64,000 bases of DNA from Rhizophagus clarus. Its lineage: Eukaryota > Glomeromycota > Glomeromycetes > Glomerales > Glomeraceae. Position 1 is the first letter of the stretch. Each line of letters starts with the position of its first letter. The translations under genes were made by a program, and so were the position numbers. Below the pieces are notes generated by a model that saw only the letters and a program-made list of their open reading frames with translations, ran no database searches and had not been told where the DNA came from. This document shows positions 47,418 through 59,200 of this stretch, piece after piece. Where the stretch lies: NCBI GenBank assembly GCA_015698045.1, contig BLAL01000180.1:248001-312000 (forward strand), in the 5' to 3' direction.

Positions 47418-47923
47418 ATAATTATTTTTTTAAATTGTTTTTTATCTAAATGTAATAAATTCAAAAAAAAAACCTGTTTACCCAAATAATCGGATCATAA
47501 TACCGGTTATACCAGTTCAAAACTAGATAAAGTGCATGTGATATATAACATATTCCTTTTTTATATCAACTCATGAGATAAGCTTATCGTAAATGGCAAG
47601 CGATATTGCCTTTTATGTTATAAATAGATAATCAATGCTAGTAGTTTTGTTCAGACTTCAGATTTTTATATTTTGGCGGAAGGGAAATTTTTTTTAAAAA
47701 AATATATCGTTTTTTTTAAGTGAAATTTTTTTTTTAAAAAAAATGTCGTTTTTTTAAGGGAAATTTTTTTTTAAAAAATAAAAAATCATTTTTTTTTAAG
47801 GGAAATTTTTTTTAAAAAAATAAAAAATCATTTGTTTTATGATAAGGGAATTTTTTTTTTAAAAAATAAAAAAATAATTTTTTTTTTCAAAAATTATAAA
47901 CCACAATTTAAATTTTTTAGTTA
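47418..47923. other. X' central A+T-rich region between two divergent units
   Basis: Homologous (inverted) to 49800-50080 of X: ATAATACCGGTTATACC, TCATGAGATAAGCTTATCG, CTAGTAGTTTTGTTCAGAC, then TTTTTTAAAAAAA blocks. It lies between the two divergent series of exon-like segments, so it is the natural place for a bidirectional promoter. Confidence 0.5.
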
Positions 47924-49000
47924 ATGGCTTTACCTTTAGCTTCGGGATTAAATACTGTAACAGGTAAGTTTTTTTTGCTTTTATTCTCCTTTCTTTTGTC
48001 TCTTATTAACTTGTTCTTTTTTTTTAGGCGTGGCTGTTTTTATCCATTTCGGAAATTCAAGGTGAGTTTTAATTTCTTCTCCTTTTTTTTGTTTTCTTTT
48101 CATTCTTTCCCTTGTTCTTTTACTAAACTTTTTGTCTTTTTAGATGTGTACCATATGAGTGAAAATTCAAGTAAGTCTCTTACGTCTCTTCTCCTGTTGT
48201 TTTATTTTTCTTTTAAGATGATATTAACCGTTTTCTTTCTTTTTTTTTCTATGGGTGGGTGTTCTGGCTTTTCTTTCATTTTTTTCCCCTTTATTTCTCT
48301 TCTTTTCGTGGTTTTTTCGTTTCTTTTTTTCATTATTCCTTTCGTTTCTTCTATGGTTCTTTCATTGATCTTTTGTGGTTCTTTTGTTATTCCTTTCATT
48401 GATCTTTTATTCCTTTCATCATTGTTTCTTTTATTGCTTTTTTGGTTTATTTCATTGATCTTTGATTTCTTTCGTTGCTTTTTTTTTGTTTTTTTCATTG
48501 ATCCTTGGTTTCTTTCATTACTTTTTTCGTTTCTTTCATTGATCTTTGGTCTCTTTTCAATGATCTTTGGTTTCTTTCATTGATCTTTGACTTCTTTTGT
48601 TGCTTTTTTTTGTTCCCTTTATTGATTTTCATTCCTCCTTTGCTTCCTTTCATTCTCTTTCATTCTTTTTTTGTTTCATTCATTCTTTTTCACTATCCTT
48701 TACCTTTTTTTGTTCCTTCCTCATTTCTTTTTGATCATCTTTACTTCCCTTTATCCCTTTTCATTTATCTCTTCTTTCCTTTATTCTTCCTTTGTCCTTT
48801 CTTACTGTATTTTCCATTTTTTCTTATATATTGCAGTGCATGTGCAATTAATACAGCATTATAACATTAATATTACAGTTAAAATTATGCAATTGCGGCT
48901 TAATTTTTTTATAAAATCATGTATACAGTGTGGTGTAATTTTTTTTCTTTGAATTAAAATATAGTTTTTTTCATACAATTTCCTTTTTATTAATTTATAG
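47924..49000 (+). other. X' right limb: putative transcription unit with micro-exons and pyrimidine tract
   Basis: ATG 47924 opens MALPLASGLNTVT, then GTAAGTTTTTTTTG. Next come TTTTTTTTAG, a ~35-nt segment and GTGAGTTTTAATTTC. Then TTTTTAG, ATGTGTACCATATGAGTG and GTAAGTCTC. A T/C tract of TTTCATTGATCTTTGG-type words follows to about 48835, ending TATATATTGCAG|TGCATGTGC. The order and splice words match 36022-34858 in X. A product of only a few dozen residues, or a non-coding RNA, is possible. Confidence 0.5.
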
Positions 49001-49314
49001 TGATATTAATTATTATTCAACAAATTATTAAGTGTGAAATTGTTTTGTAATTATAGATTTAATTATTGTGGTGTTAAAGTTTTTTTTCTTTTTTTGTTTA
49101 ACTAATTATCATTACTATCATATTACCAGTTACGGTATATTAAATCTAGCCGAAATTATGTTAATTCTGGCCAAAATTAAAATCATGCTGAATTGCACTT
49201 TTAAAAATTGTACGCATTTTTTTTAGATCACTATATTGCATATCTTTAACTTTTATAATACATTGTATAACAAAATTTAACATATTTAGACGATGAAACA
49301 AATCCGCCGATATG

Positions 49315-49799
49315 TTTTACTTCTTATCATAATATTAATTTTCTTTTTGATTTTTCTTCTCTTAATATAGAATACATAGAATATATAAATTTATTGATTA
49401 GATTTAACGTAGCATATTTAGATCTATTTGCATTTGATACTCCATAATGCTTGGTATTATTTTTCCCTAACGTTTATTACACTTTAGTTTATTTACTAGA
49501 TATTTAGTTAAACATTCTTAATATTTTTGGGGGTTGTGGGATAGGTTGTTACAATTTTCTTCCTTAATAGAAAATTGGGATTAATAATCCAGCAGGGTCT
49601 ACTTGATTCGTCAAGCGCTGGTATCATAGTTTAACTAATTCAGTTCTGTAGTGGGTTATAGTTCCATAGTAAAAACTTTACCACTGACTCACTTCATTTG
49701 GAGTATTTAATGTAATTTCTTCGTATTTTATGTTAACTTGTCAATAAAAATAAAAATAAAAATAAAAATAAAAATAAAAATAAAAATAAAAATAAAAAT
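49315..49799 (+). other. LINE copy 2 3' untranslated region and (ATAAAA)n tail
   Basis: Starts TTTTACTTCTTATC, which in copy 1 directly follows AAAGAACC. It contains the conserved block with CAGCAGGGTCTACTTGAT and ends in a hexamer tail from 49744. Displaced from ORF2 by the X' insertion. Confidence 0.9.
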
Positions 49800-49818
49800 A
49801 AAGATTTTTTATTTTAAA

Positions 49819-50344
49819 AAAAAATGATAAAAAAAAAAATGATTATTTATTTTAAAAAAAAATGTTAAAAAAAATTTCCTTCCGCTATAGTAGCTTAAGT
49901 CTGAACAAAACTACTAGCGTTAATTATCTATAACATAAAAGGTAATATCGCTTACCATTTACGATAAGCTTATCTCATGAGTTGATATAAAAAAGGGATA
50001 TATGCAGTTTTTGAACCGGTATAACCAGTATTATGATCTGATTATTTAGATAAACAAGTGGTAAACGTGTAAAAAAAAAAAAAAAATATAGTGCCTCTAG
50101 GCTCTGGCAGTTTTTTCATCAGCGATAATGTTTATTTGTTTATTAGGTAATCTATTTTATTTGTTTCTCTTCATTCACTTTTTAAAACTTTAATTTTAAT
50201 TCTTTTATTTCAATTTTAATTGATCAAATAAAATTAAATAAAAAAAAAATTCAACACTATAACGAATTATTCGGTATAAAGGCCCCACATGTGACTTGCT
50301 GATCTAATCAGATAATCTGAATATCTGATCTTGAAAAAAAAATT
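49819..50344. other. X central region
   Basis: 49819-50080 is the inverted match of 47460-47900. 50085-50330 is extra compared with X' and includes TGCCTCTAGGCTCTGGCAG and GATAATCTGAATATCTGATC. The latter also occurs in the relic at 33205. No gene. Confidence 0.55.
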
Positions 50345-52130
50345 TTTTTTTTTGTGATGTTGCCAGACGAAAAGCACGACCGGACTATTGGAATTAAGGT
50401 AAGGGAGGGTTGGGGTGGTATTTTTCAGTTTTTTTTTATTTAATTAATTATTTTTTTTTTTTTGTAGTGTTGCCAGACGAAAAGCACGATCGGACTATTG
50501 GAATTAAGGTAAGGGAGGGTTGGAGTGGTGTTTTTCAGTTTTTTTTTTATTTAATTAATTATTCTTTTTTTCTTTTTTCTTTTTTATAGTGTTGCCGGAC
50601 GAAAAGCATGACCGGACTATTGGAATTAAGGTAAGGGAGGGTTGGGATGGTATTTTTCAGGGTTTTTTTTTATTTAATTAATTATTCTTTTTTTCTTTTT
50701 TCTTTTTTGTAGTGTTGCCAGATGAAAAGCACGACTGGACTATTGGAATTAAGGTAAGGGAGGGTTGGGGTGGTGTTTTTCGGGCTTTTTTTTTATTTAA
50801 TTAATTATTCTTTTTTTCTTTTTTTTTTTTATTTTTTGTAGTGTTGCCAGACGAAAAGTACGACCAGACTATTGGAATTAAGGTAAGGGAGGGTTGGGGT
50901 GGTGTTTTTCGGGCTTTTTTTTTATTTAATTAATTATTCTTTTTTTCTTTTTTCTTTTTTCTTTTTTGTAGTGTTGCCAGACGAAAAGTACGACCAGACT
51001 ATTGGAATTAAGGTAAGGGAGGGTTGGGGTGGTGTTTTTCGGGCTTTTTTTTTTATTTAATTAATTATTCTTTTTTTCTTTTTTCTTTTTTCTTTTTTGT
51101 AGTGTTGCCAGACGAAAAGTACGACCGGACTATTGGAATTAAGGTAAGGGAGGGTTGGGGTGGTGTTTTTCGGGCTTTTTTTTATTTAATTAACTATTTT
51201 TTTTTTTTTCTTTTTTGTAGTGTTGCCAGACGAAAGACTTTTGGAATTAAGGACAATTAAGGTAAGAAAGTGTTGGGGAGATGCTTTTCGTTATTTTTTT
51301 TTATTTAATTAATTAATTATTATTATTATTTTTTTTTCTTTTTTGTAGTGTTGCCAGACGAAAAGCACGACCAGACTTTTGGAATTAAGGTAAGGGAGGG
51401 TTGGGGTGATGTTTTTTGTTGTTTTTTTTTCATTTAATTAATTGATTATTTTTTTTTTTCTTTTCGTAGTTTTGACGGATGAAAAGCATGACCAGACTAT
51501 TGGAATTAAGGTAAGAGAGGGTTGGGGTAGTGTTTTTCAGGTTTTTTTTTTATTTAATTAACTATTTTTTTTTTCTTTTTTCTTTTTTGTAGTGTTGCCA
51601 GACGAAAAGACTTTTGGAATTAAGGATAATTAAGGTAAGGAAGTGTTGGGGAGATGCTTTTCGTTGTTTTTTTTTTATTTAATTAATTAATTATTATTAT
51701 TATTTTTTCTTTTTTGTAGTGTTGCCGGACGAAAAGCACAACCGGACTTTTGGAATTAAGGTAAGGGAGGGTTGGAGTAATGTTTTTCGTTGTTTTTTTT
51801 ATTTAATTAATTAATTATTTTTTTTTTTCTTTTTCGTAGTTTCGCCAGACGAAAAGCACGACCAGACTATTGGAATTAAGTAAGGTAAGGGAGGGTTAGG
51901 GTAGTGTTTTTCGTTGGTTTTTTTATTTAATTAATTAATTAGTAATTTTTTTTTTCTTTTTTGTAGTGTTGCCAGATGAAAAGCACGACCGTACTATTGG
52001 AATTAAGGTAAGGGAAGGTTGGGGTGAATTTTTTCGTTGTTTTTTTTTAATTAATTAATTAATTATTTATTTTTTTTTTTTTCTTTTTTGTAGTGTTGTC
52101 AGATGAAAAGCATGACCGGACTTTTGGAAT
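50345..52130 (+). repeat. Exon-intron-like tandem array of X, about 15 units of ~122 bp
   Basis: Example unit: exon-like block 50468-50508 (41 nt), then intron-like 50509-50589 (81 nt, GTAAGG...TTTTTATAG). The following units repeat this with small changes. Units near 51220 and 51595 have shortened blocks with an added GGACAATTAAG. Because 41 is not a multiple of three, spliced units would shift frame each time and meet a TAA in one frame out of three. ORF 51024-51260 is only a read-through of two units. Confidence 0.9.
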
Positions 52131-52300
52131 TAAGGACAATTGAGGTCAAGAGTATATGGTCAAGGAGATTACGGCATTCACAAGGCTCTGTGACAATGAT
52201 CATCTATCTAAAAGTCAAAGTTTTCGTACTGGTGGATTTAAATATCACGAGATTTCAATGTCAGTTAAGTGATTTCCCTAAGAGGAGCCTGCATGAGTTT
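52131..52300 (+). other. X terminal exon of the array transcript
   Basis: The last array block runs into GACAATTGAGGTCAAGAGTA and then an open frame ending FRTGGFKYHEISMSVK and a stop at about 52270, matching 44578-44680 of X'. The peptide is better conserved than the DNA around it appears to be, but I cannot measure this. Confidence 0.45.
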
Positions 52301-52816
52301 TAAAATCATTGTTAGTTTTAAAATCATCGTCGGTAAATGATATAAAGGAAGATTCTTTGTCTCCATATTTTAAAAACAAAATTTTTAAAATTAAAAATTA
52401 ATAAAAGATAATGAAAATTTTGGTTATTTCTTTATTTTCAAAATTCTTTAAATATTATAGCAAATTCATATGAAACCTGGTTATTCTTACTGCTTTATTT
52501 AATTATTTTACATCATGAAAAAGCTTTTGGAGAATAAATAATACCATTAACAACTGCAAATAACTACTATTGTATTCACAAAACTTTTATTTGCAACTGG
52601 TGTAAAAAGTGATGGGTTCTTAAAATAGTTGATGGATTATAAAAAGTCATTATTACTTTAATTTTTAAGCACGAGTTGTAAAAAATTTTTTTATTTTCTG
52701 ATTATTCTACATAAGATTGATAAGATGAATGTGTAACATAATTGTATTTTGCACTGTTTACTAATTTTTTATTAAAAATTTTTAATTTAAGCTAATTCTA
52801 AGGATCAGCGCATATG
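52301..52816. other. X right end, inverted match of 44078-44577
   Basis: Noncoding A+T-rich sequence. AATACCATTAACAACTGCAA, TGTAAAAAGTGATGGGTTC and GCGCATATG at the border match the complement of the X' end. Confidence 0.8.
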
Positions 52817-52859
52817 TTTTATTTTAATAACAATTTAGGAAGTAAATTCAAACTACAAC

Positions 52860-53240
52860 TAATGACTAGCAACCCAACTCCGAGATATCACTGAATACTA
52901 AAAGGTTAGTCTGGAGTTAAAGTTCATAGAATCATTTGTATAACTAACTACGCAAAAATATCAGAAACAAATAAAACTCATGACCTAGCAAATGCCAAGC
53001 AGACTATGCTGAACTGAAGTTCCATATTTTTTTTAAGGAGAAATGATGTAATAACCTATCCTGCATGCCTCCCAGGAAAAAAATAAAAATAAAATACAAT
53101 AAAATAATTTATAAAAATAAAAATTAACAATTCAAAAAAGGAACGTAATAATTAAAGTTTAGAGGAAAAAAAGGTAAGTAATAACTTGGCAAAATTAGAC
53201 TAAGACATATATATAAAAAATAAAATCACAGCCTATAAAA
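52860..53240 (-). repeat. Possible diverged LINE 3' UTR remnant
   Basis: Blocks in the same order as the LINE 3' UTR at 16930-17200: AAAAGGTTAGTCTGGAGTTA, GCAGACTATGCTGAACTGAA and GTAATAACCTATCC. The match is loose, so this may be a related family or chance. Confidence 0.35.
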
Positions 53241-54269
53241 TTAATACAAAAGCATCTGTTTTTAGATAAATGTAAATAAAAATCCAGAAAAACTATGATT
53301 ATTAGAAACCCTGTCATTTCAGGAGAAGTCATTTTTCATACAATTTACAACGGCTCAGAGATTCATCTATCTGCACCTTTCAAGAGGAAGTAAGTCCAGA
53401 ATCTGTTAGTAAATCCAAAAAAGAAATGATCTGTAACATGGCAAATCAAATTCATGTAATACTAAACGTAATTAGTCTAATCATTTGGTGGTGTAACAGG
53501 CCAATCAATAGGAGGGAGTAAACCAAAAAGTATTTTTCAAATGAGAGAAAAATACAGATGTAATAACAATAATACATAATTCTTTAACAGATAATTAATT
53601 ATCAATCAAAAAAATTTATGAGGAAACTATGAGTATAATAGATATATTCAATTTATTATACATTTAATAAAATTTTTCTTTATGTATCATAAGGTAATAA
53701 GTGAAAAACTGTCAAAAGCTAACTTTCTTGAGTTAATAAGAACATGTAATATAGGATATTCAGATTAGAGCCCTGCCATCAGCTTCAGTATAGTATTACC
53801 TGCATATATTTCTATAATACTTCAGTGCTAACCACTGCCACTGCTGAAGAAATAAAAAACTTTCAAAAAATTCTGAAAAACCTAAAAACTGGTCAAAAAA
53901 CCAAAAAACCAGAACTATAAAGTGTATCATATATTACATGAAAGAGGGGAAGTGTAGGGACTATTGGCCTTCTAACAGTTAACCTACGGGAAAAAATGAA
54001 AAGTATTTTTCCTTAAAAAAATAGACTGGAGAAGTATAGGTGAGAGTTAGGATGATTGTCTTACCTATTAATGTAATTTATATTAGTTATATATAATTTG
54101 AGATCTTAAATATATGTCAGAAACAAATTGCTTAGCAGAATAAAAAATTCAAAAATTATAATAAGAGTTTGCTTAGCAGATCTTAAAATAATTTGCTTAT
54201 TGATTATAGTAAATTTTGAAATTTTCATCTGACCTATATATATATTGTTCAGGATTTTAGGAAGATTTT
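53241..54269. other. A+T-rich intergenic DNA
   Basis: No gene seen on either strand. No ordered repeat recognised. Confidence 0.5.
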
Positions 54270-55660
54270 TGTTCTATGATATCATAATATAAACTTTTAA
54301 TACAATACGTTCTTTAAATATATATCATATATATAATATTTAAATTTGGCTAAAGTTAATTTGGTCGACTAAATGGACAATTTATAAATTATAAATTTAA
54401 TCAAGATTTTTTTAATTTTGACCAAATTTATAATACCAACCTAAATTTAATAAAAATCAAAATTTTCAGGTCAAAGGTAACATTATATTTATACAATATA
54501 ACATACTTTTCAATAATAGTAAACATGTTTGTTTAGATTCTTAAAAATATTTTTATAAACTTTAAAAATTAAAAACTTCACTTTATTCAGTTATTTATAT
54601 TTGATCAAAGAAAACTGTTAAAAATATATTATTTAGAAATAACAAATTAATAAAACTCTTAAAAAATCTTTTAGAACATTTTTTTTATTTATTTTTTTAT
54701 AAATATTTATAAATAATATTTATTTTAACACTATTTAAATATAAAAAAAAATTTTTATTTATATCTATTTTTATCTTATAATAATTAATCAATTTGCTTA
54801 TTTAAATTTTGATATTTTATTCATTATATTTAAACTTTAAATACTTTAATTTATTTATTAAATTAAACTTTAAATTTTGGTGCTTTTATTTATTAAATTT
54901 AAACTTTAATACTTATTCTAAACTCAAATACTAATAATTAAAAATTTATTACTATTATAATCACTATATTATTAGAATTTAGCATTAAATAATTATCATA
55001 TTTATTTAGTTTTTCAATTAAAAAAAGTAAATTTATGACTTTAAATACATCTAATAATATCAATTTGTAATAAATAAGTAATCTATTAGTACTTTAATTA
55101 AAAAATTTTAATAAATTTTAAAAATAACAAAAAATCTGTTTGGATAATCACTCTTTTAAATTTAATAAAAATAGTTTATTTTGTTAAATTATACCTAAAA
55201 ATAAAATATTTAATGGTTAAAAAAAAACTTTTATTAAAAATTTTTTATTAAAATAAAATTTTTATTTTTATTATAAAAATTGATTTCTATATACTAAACT
55301 TAAATAATATTTAAGTAACAGGTATTTTTTACTTAAAAAACCTTGTTCCTCTTATAAAATTACATATATTTTTACCCTTAAAATTAAACTTTCATTTTTA
55401 TTTTAAAAAAATTTCAGAAAAAAGCTTATTTTTAAGATGAATTTTTATGTAAATGCAAAAAGAAAAAAAATAATTATTAAAAAGAAAATGATATTGTAAA
55501 TTCATAAATCATATAATGAACTATTTATTTACTTATTTTGTATTAGGTTTTTATTAGAATTTTTTTTTTTAGTTATATAGTAAAATATTCAACTATAGTT
55601 ATACAAAATTATTTTAATTAATGATCAACATGTAATCTAATATGATTACTGACTGATATG
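54270..55660. repeat. Dispersed repeat, ~1.35 kb, copy 2
   Basis: Same orientation and block order as 31370-32715: AGGTCAAAGGTAACATTATA at 54472, AGTAAACATGTTTGTTTAGA at 54517 and TTTTAATTAATGATCAACAT at 55612. Noncoding, strongly diverged. Confidence 0.75.
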
Positions 55661-56297
55661 AAAAGAATAAGTAAAATTTTTTTCAATCCTAATTTCTTTT
55701 TTATGATTTTTTGCTTCTTAAGAAAATTAATTACAAATGTTAATCTTTTAAAGAAAAAATATACTAATATAAAATTTGTAAATTAAGAAATTATTAAAAT
55801 TTCTTAAATATCATTAAGATTAATAGAAAAAGTATAAAAAAAAAAAAATTTTTTTGTCTATCTACTGTATTTTATGCAAAGAAATACATATTAATTCTAA
55901 ATTAGTTATAAAAAGTTTTAATCTAAAAAATATTAACTTAATTATAAAAATTATTATATTAAATAATATTTTAATTTATTATTAATAAAATCTATAGGTT
56001 TTCAGCTTTCAAACAAGTATAATTCGTGCGATCATCATAGTATTACAATCATTCCGGTTTTTTGTTACACACTGTAAATCTCTGATATTTTATAAATCAC
56101 GTGATTGGTAATTAGTTTTTATCACTAATTTATTTTGTTTTATTAATTTAATATTATTTTATTAGATTATAACATTTTTGTTTAAAAGTAATTATCTCTT
56201 TTTAAATAATAAATAACAACTACAATTTTTTAATTCTTAAAATATCTAAATATAATACAGTAATATACTCATCCAAAAATGTCAATATGAGCTAAAT
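55661..56297. other. Downstream flank of SEC24
   Basis: A+T-rich. It should contain the 3' UTR and polyadenylation site of SEC24 (minus strand). No firm signal can be chosen from so many A/T runs. Confidence 0.5.
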
Positions 56298-59200
56298 CTA
56301 ATCACTCATATTATTAACCTCGGTTTGAATTTGTTTGTGAATATAACAAAGGTAATCAACATATGACATAGCTCCATTGTTTTCATCCTCAACTAATAAG
56401 TTATGAAATTCGATTTCAGTAGCATCTATTTGCATTCTTGCAATTGTTAATCTCAAATATTTGGATCTTTGAGTTTGAAGGTATGATATGATGGATCGAA
56501 TTCGTATTGAAGTAGGATTTTCAAGCTCAGGAAGGGAAGACTGTTAGAGGTTTAGAAGACAAAAGATTTTTTTTTTCATTAATAATCATTTAATAACAAT
56601 ATTGTATGTTGGAATATTCAAAATAATAACTGTATACATACAAGTTTTGAGTCAATTTTCTCAATTGTATCTACTCCAAAAACATTATTTATAAATTCAG
56701 ATGATACTTGACGTCCGATCCAAAAAATCAAAATATGACCATTTTCTATTAAAAATAAATTATTAAATAAAGAATATAAATTAATTATTTTGTTCAAACC
56801 ATTTTACAAACCTAGTAAATATGCCCCTTCACTTTCGAGTCTAGCGGAAGATACTCGTATTAGTGGAGGTAATTTTACTTTGCTATACTGATTAGGATAT
56901 CCAACCTGAAACTCAAATAGAAAGTATAAGATAATTGGTAAAAAGGAATTTATTCACTAAAAATGATATCTTACCTGATCAGAAAGATTGTGAACAGGGA
57001 TGAGTCTAGGATAGAGAAATACGATACTTTCTGTGACACCTATGTTTTTAATAAGACGCATACAATATACTCGGGCATCGCTTGTAAGGTTCGCACCTAT
57101 AATTTAATATTTAACAATAAATAACAATGATTACAGTAATAAATGAAAATATTATACGCCTTACCACCACGAAGTGCTTTAGATTTTAACATTGTTAAGG
57201 CATATAAAGGAAATAATTTGAATGCTTCCGGTAAAATGAGCTGCCCCGGAGAACTTGAAGAAGCACAGTGTCTTCGATATGACAACAATATTTTTACACA
57301 TTTATCTGTTATTTGATCACGAATGTCACGCAATGGCTTGGTAATTGTATTTGATACAGCTGAATATTAATATTAGGATAAATAAAAAATTATTCATGAG
57401 AATAAGACAATGGTAACTTTATCCACTAATAATATACCTTGTTTAGCCAACAAGTTGACCGTAGTATCCATTTCAGCATGTCGAAATACATTGCCAAGTA
57501 ATGTAGTGACTGAGACACTCAAATTATGTGTTCGTACTCTACGTTGTCCAGTCGCGGTTGTGTATAAAAGTGCGCATTGAATATATGCATCTGTTTTCTC
57601 GTCAAGTTTGCCGTCATATTTAAGCAAAGCACCAAATGCTTTATCGCTATCAATACCTGCGAGTTCAATATCGGTTGTATTACGCATATTGAAATTACCA
57701 AAATGTTCTTCAACTCTCAAGCCTATAAGCAAATTTAAAAGCGAAATTCAATTTTCCTTCTAGATAAAAGAACATAAATTTATCATATACAAAATTACCA
57801 TTAGAACATCGAATTCTCATGAGCGAGTTATACCCAAATTCTCTTGTGATGTTTTGATGCAGTTCAAATGCGAATTTTCCACCATCTTTTTGAACATCAA
57901 AATTAGGATAATAATACATTTCACCGCCGGTTAAACATGACAATAGTCCTGAAAGTTTTATAAAGAATGCTTTTAATATAGCATTTAAAGAATAAAAACC
58001 AGTAAAATCATTTATAATGAACTTACCAATAGTTGCTATGTCAATGTAAGTATTTGGGAAAAGGAACAAATCAATACAAATTCCAGAATCTACACAATTA
58101 ATTGCCAGATTCTTATAATAACTATCTTGAGGACCAAATAAAGATTTTTCCTTATCCGTATTATATAATTTCGAATCCTCACGGTGTTTAATCGCTCCAG
58201 GTCCAAATGTCGGAAGAGAAGTTTGGAAAATTATTAATTTCCCACCGGTTGTATTCTAGTAGTTATGTTTCGCTTAAATTATTATATATTAAACATTATA
58301 ATGAAATGAATGAATGTTGTTGATGTTATTTCTGTGGACCATACCAAAGCCATGTGAGCTGCCTCAACAACGGCACCTAATACAGATTCTATGGCCTTAT
58401 TCTCGGCGAACATTGTTGGTAAAGATTCCAAAAGACCTTCTATAACGGCTCTTCAAAATTTTAAATGTACAAATTTAATATACAAAAAAAACTAATTATT
58501 ATTTCTCTATATCTTACTTGGATTCAATTGGATCAACCAAAAATCCGGAATTGAGCGGGACAAATACATCGTTAATATCAGAAACAACAAGCATTTGTGC
58601 TTGTTCAAGTTGAGGCTATGTATTAAATTAAAAAACTATATTATTCAAATACGAAGATTAGGTACTTAAAAAATCCGAAATATAAAATACCTGTAGATTA
58701 TAGAAATGAACGTCCTTGTCGAAAGTAATAATACCAATTTTACCTCCTGGTGGTATACTATTGGGGTTATTAAATAGTATATCTCTAATTGTTTCTACAC
58801 ACTTTGCAAGCATCCCACTTTTAATAGCATTCCAAGAAACATCAATAGCAAAAACATGTGATAAAGGTGTCGGAGGCCTAGCCCAATATTCCTATTTTTT
58901 TTTTTTTTTTTTTTTTTAAGAAAAGTTGTTATAAAATATGTTAATTTAATAATTACGTTTCATCATTAAAATTATATTACTTCTGGTGCGGCAAATTCTA
59001 CTGTTCCATATTTTAATTCTGGTCTTTGGTCTATGTCAGCACGACGTCCATTCATGTCCAGATGGCAGAAATATTCTGGTGGAACTATGGAAATTACATA
59101 TTTTATAATAATTAACATGCATAATTTTTCACACGACACATACACACATTCGACCTTTGTTACCTTCATTTGAAAATAAACACATGTTACATATAAATTT

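Larger units (their letters stand above)
44078..49314. mobile_element. Element X' (inverted second copy of X inside LINE copy 2), 5237 bp
   Basis: Starts CATATGCGCCGATCC directly after LINE sequence AAAGAACCT and ends CCGCCGATATG directly before LINE sequence TTTTACTTC. LINE copy 1 fixes both borders. It is the reverse complement of X (34496-36161 plus 49800-52816) in all parts and differs mainly by having more array units. No target duplication beyond a possible single T is visible. Confidence 0.85.
36162..49799 (+). mobile_element. LINE copy 2 (APE/RT/RNase H non-LTR element), contains inverted X copy
   Basis: A perfect 19-bp target duplication AAAGATTTTTTATTTTAAA lies at 36143-36161 and 49800-49818. 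The tail is (ATAAAA)n at 49744-49799. The 5' leader is only about 95 bp. ORF1 is 36257-38632 and ORF2 is 38671-44077. The 3' end of ORF2 and the 3' UTR are separated by a 5237-bp copy of element X (44078-49314). At the matching place LINE copy 1 reads straight through (AAAGAACCTTTTACTTC). Confidence 0.95.
34496..52816. mobile_element. Unclassified element X (outer copy), split by LINE copy 2
   Basis: X is 34496-36161 plus 49800-52816 (about 4.7 kb). Its left end CATATCGGCGGATTT and the complement of its right end, CATATGCGCTGATCC, are imperfect inverted ends. An inverted copy (44078-49314) shows the same borders against LINE sequence, which defines the unit. The flanking direct repeat TTTTATTTTA (34485-34494, 52817-52826) may be a target duplication, but the sequence is too A+T-rich to be sure. 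It contains a left limb of pyrimidine tracts and tiny exon-like segments (minus strand), a central A+T-rich region, and an array of exon-intron-like units (plus strand, 50345-52130). No transposase seen. Confidence 0.75.

Noticed and set aside
51024-51260. Predicted membrane-like protein in the X array
   Set aside because: It reads through intron-like T-rich stretches of repeated units. The hydrophobic run is poly-T coding for Phe.
52301-52816. Independent gene at the right edge of X
   Set aside because: It matches the inverted X' end base by base over noncoding sequence and has no open frame of note after about 52270.
58716-58919. Plus-strand ORF opposite SEC24 (also 59475-59660 and 60633-60872)
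   Set aside because: They are shadows of SEC24 exons and introns on the other strand. No family features.
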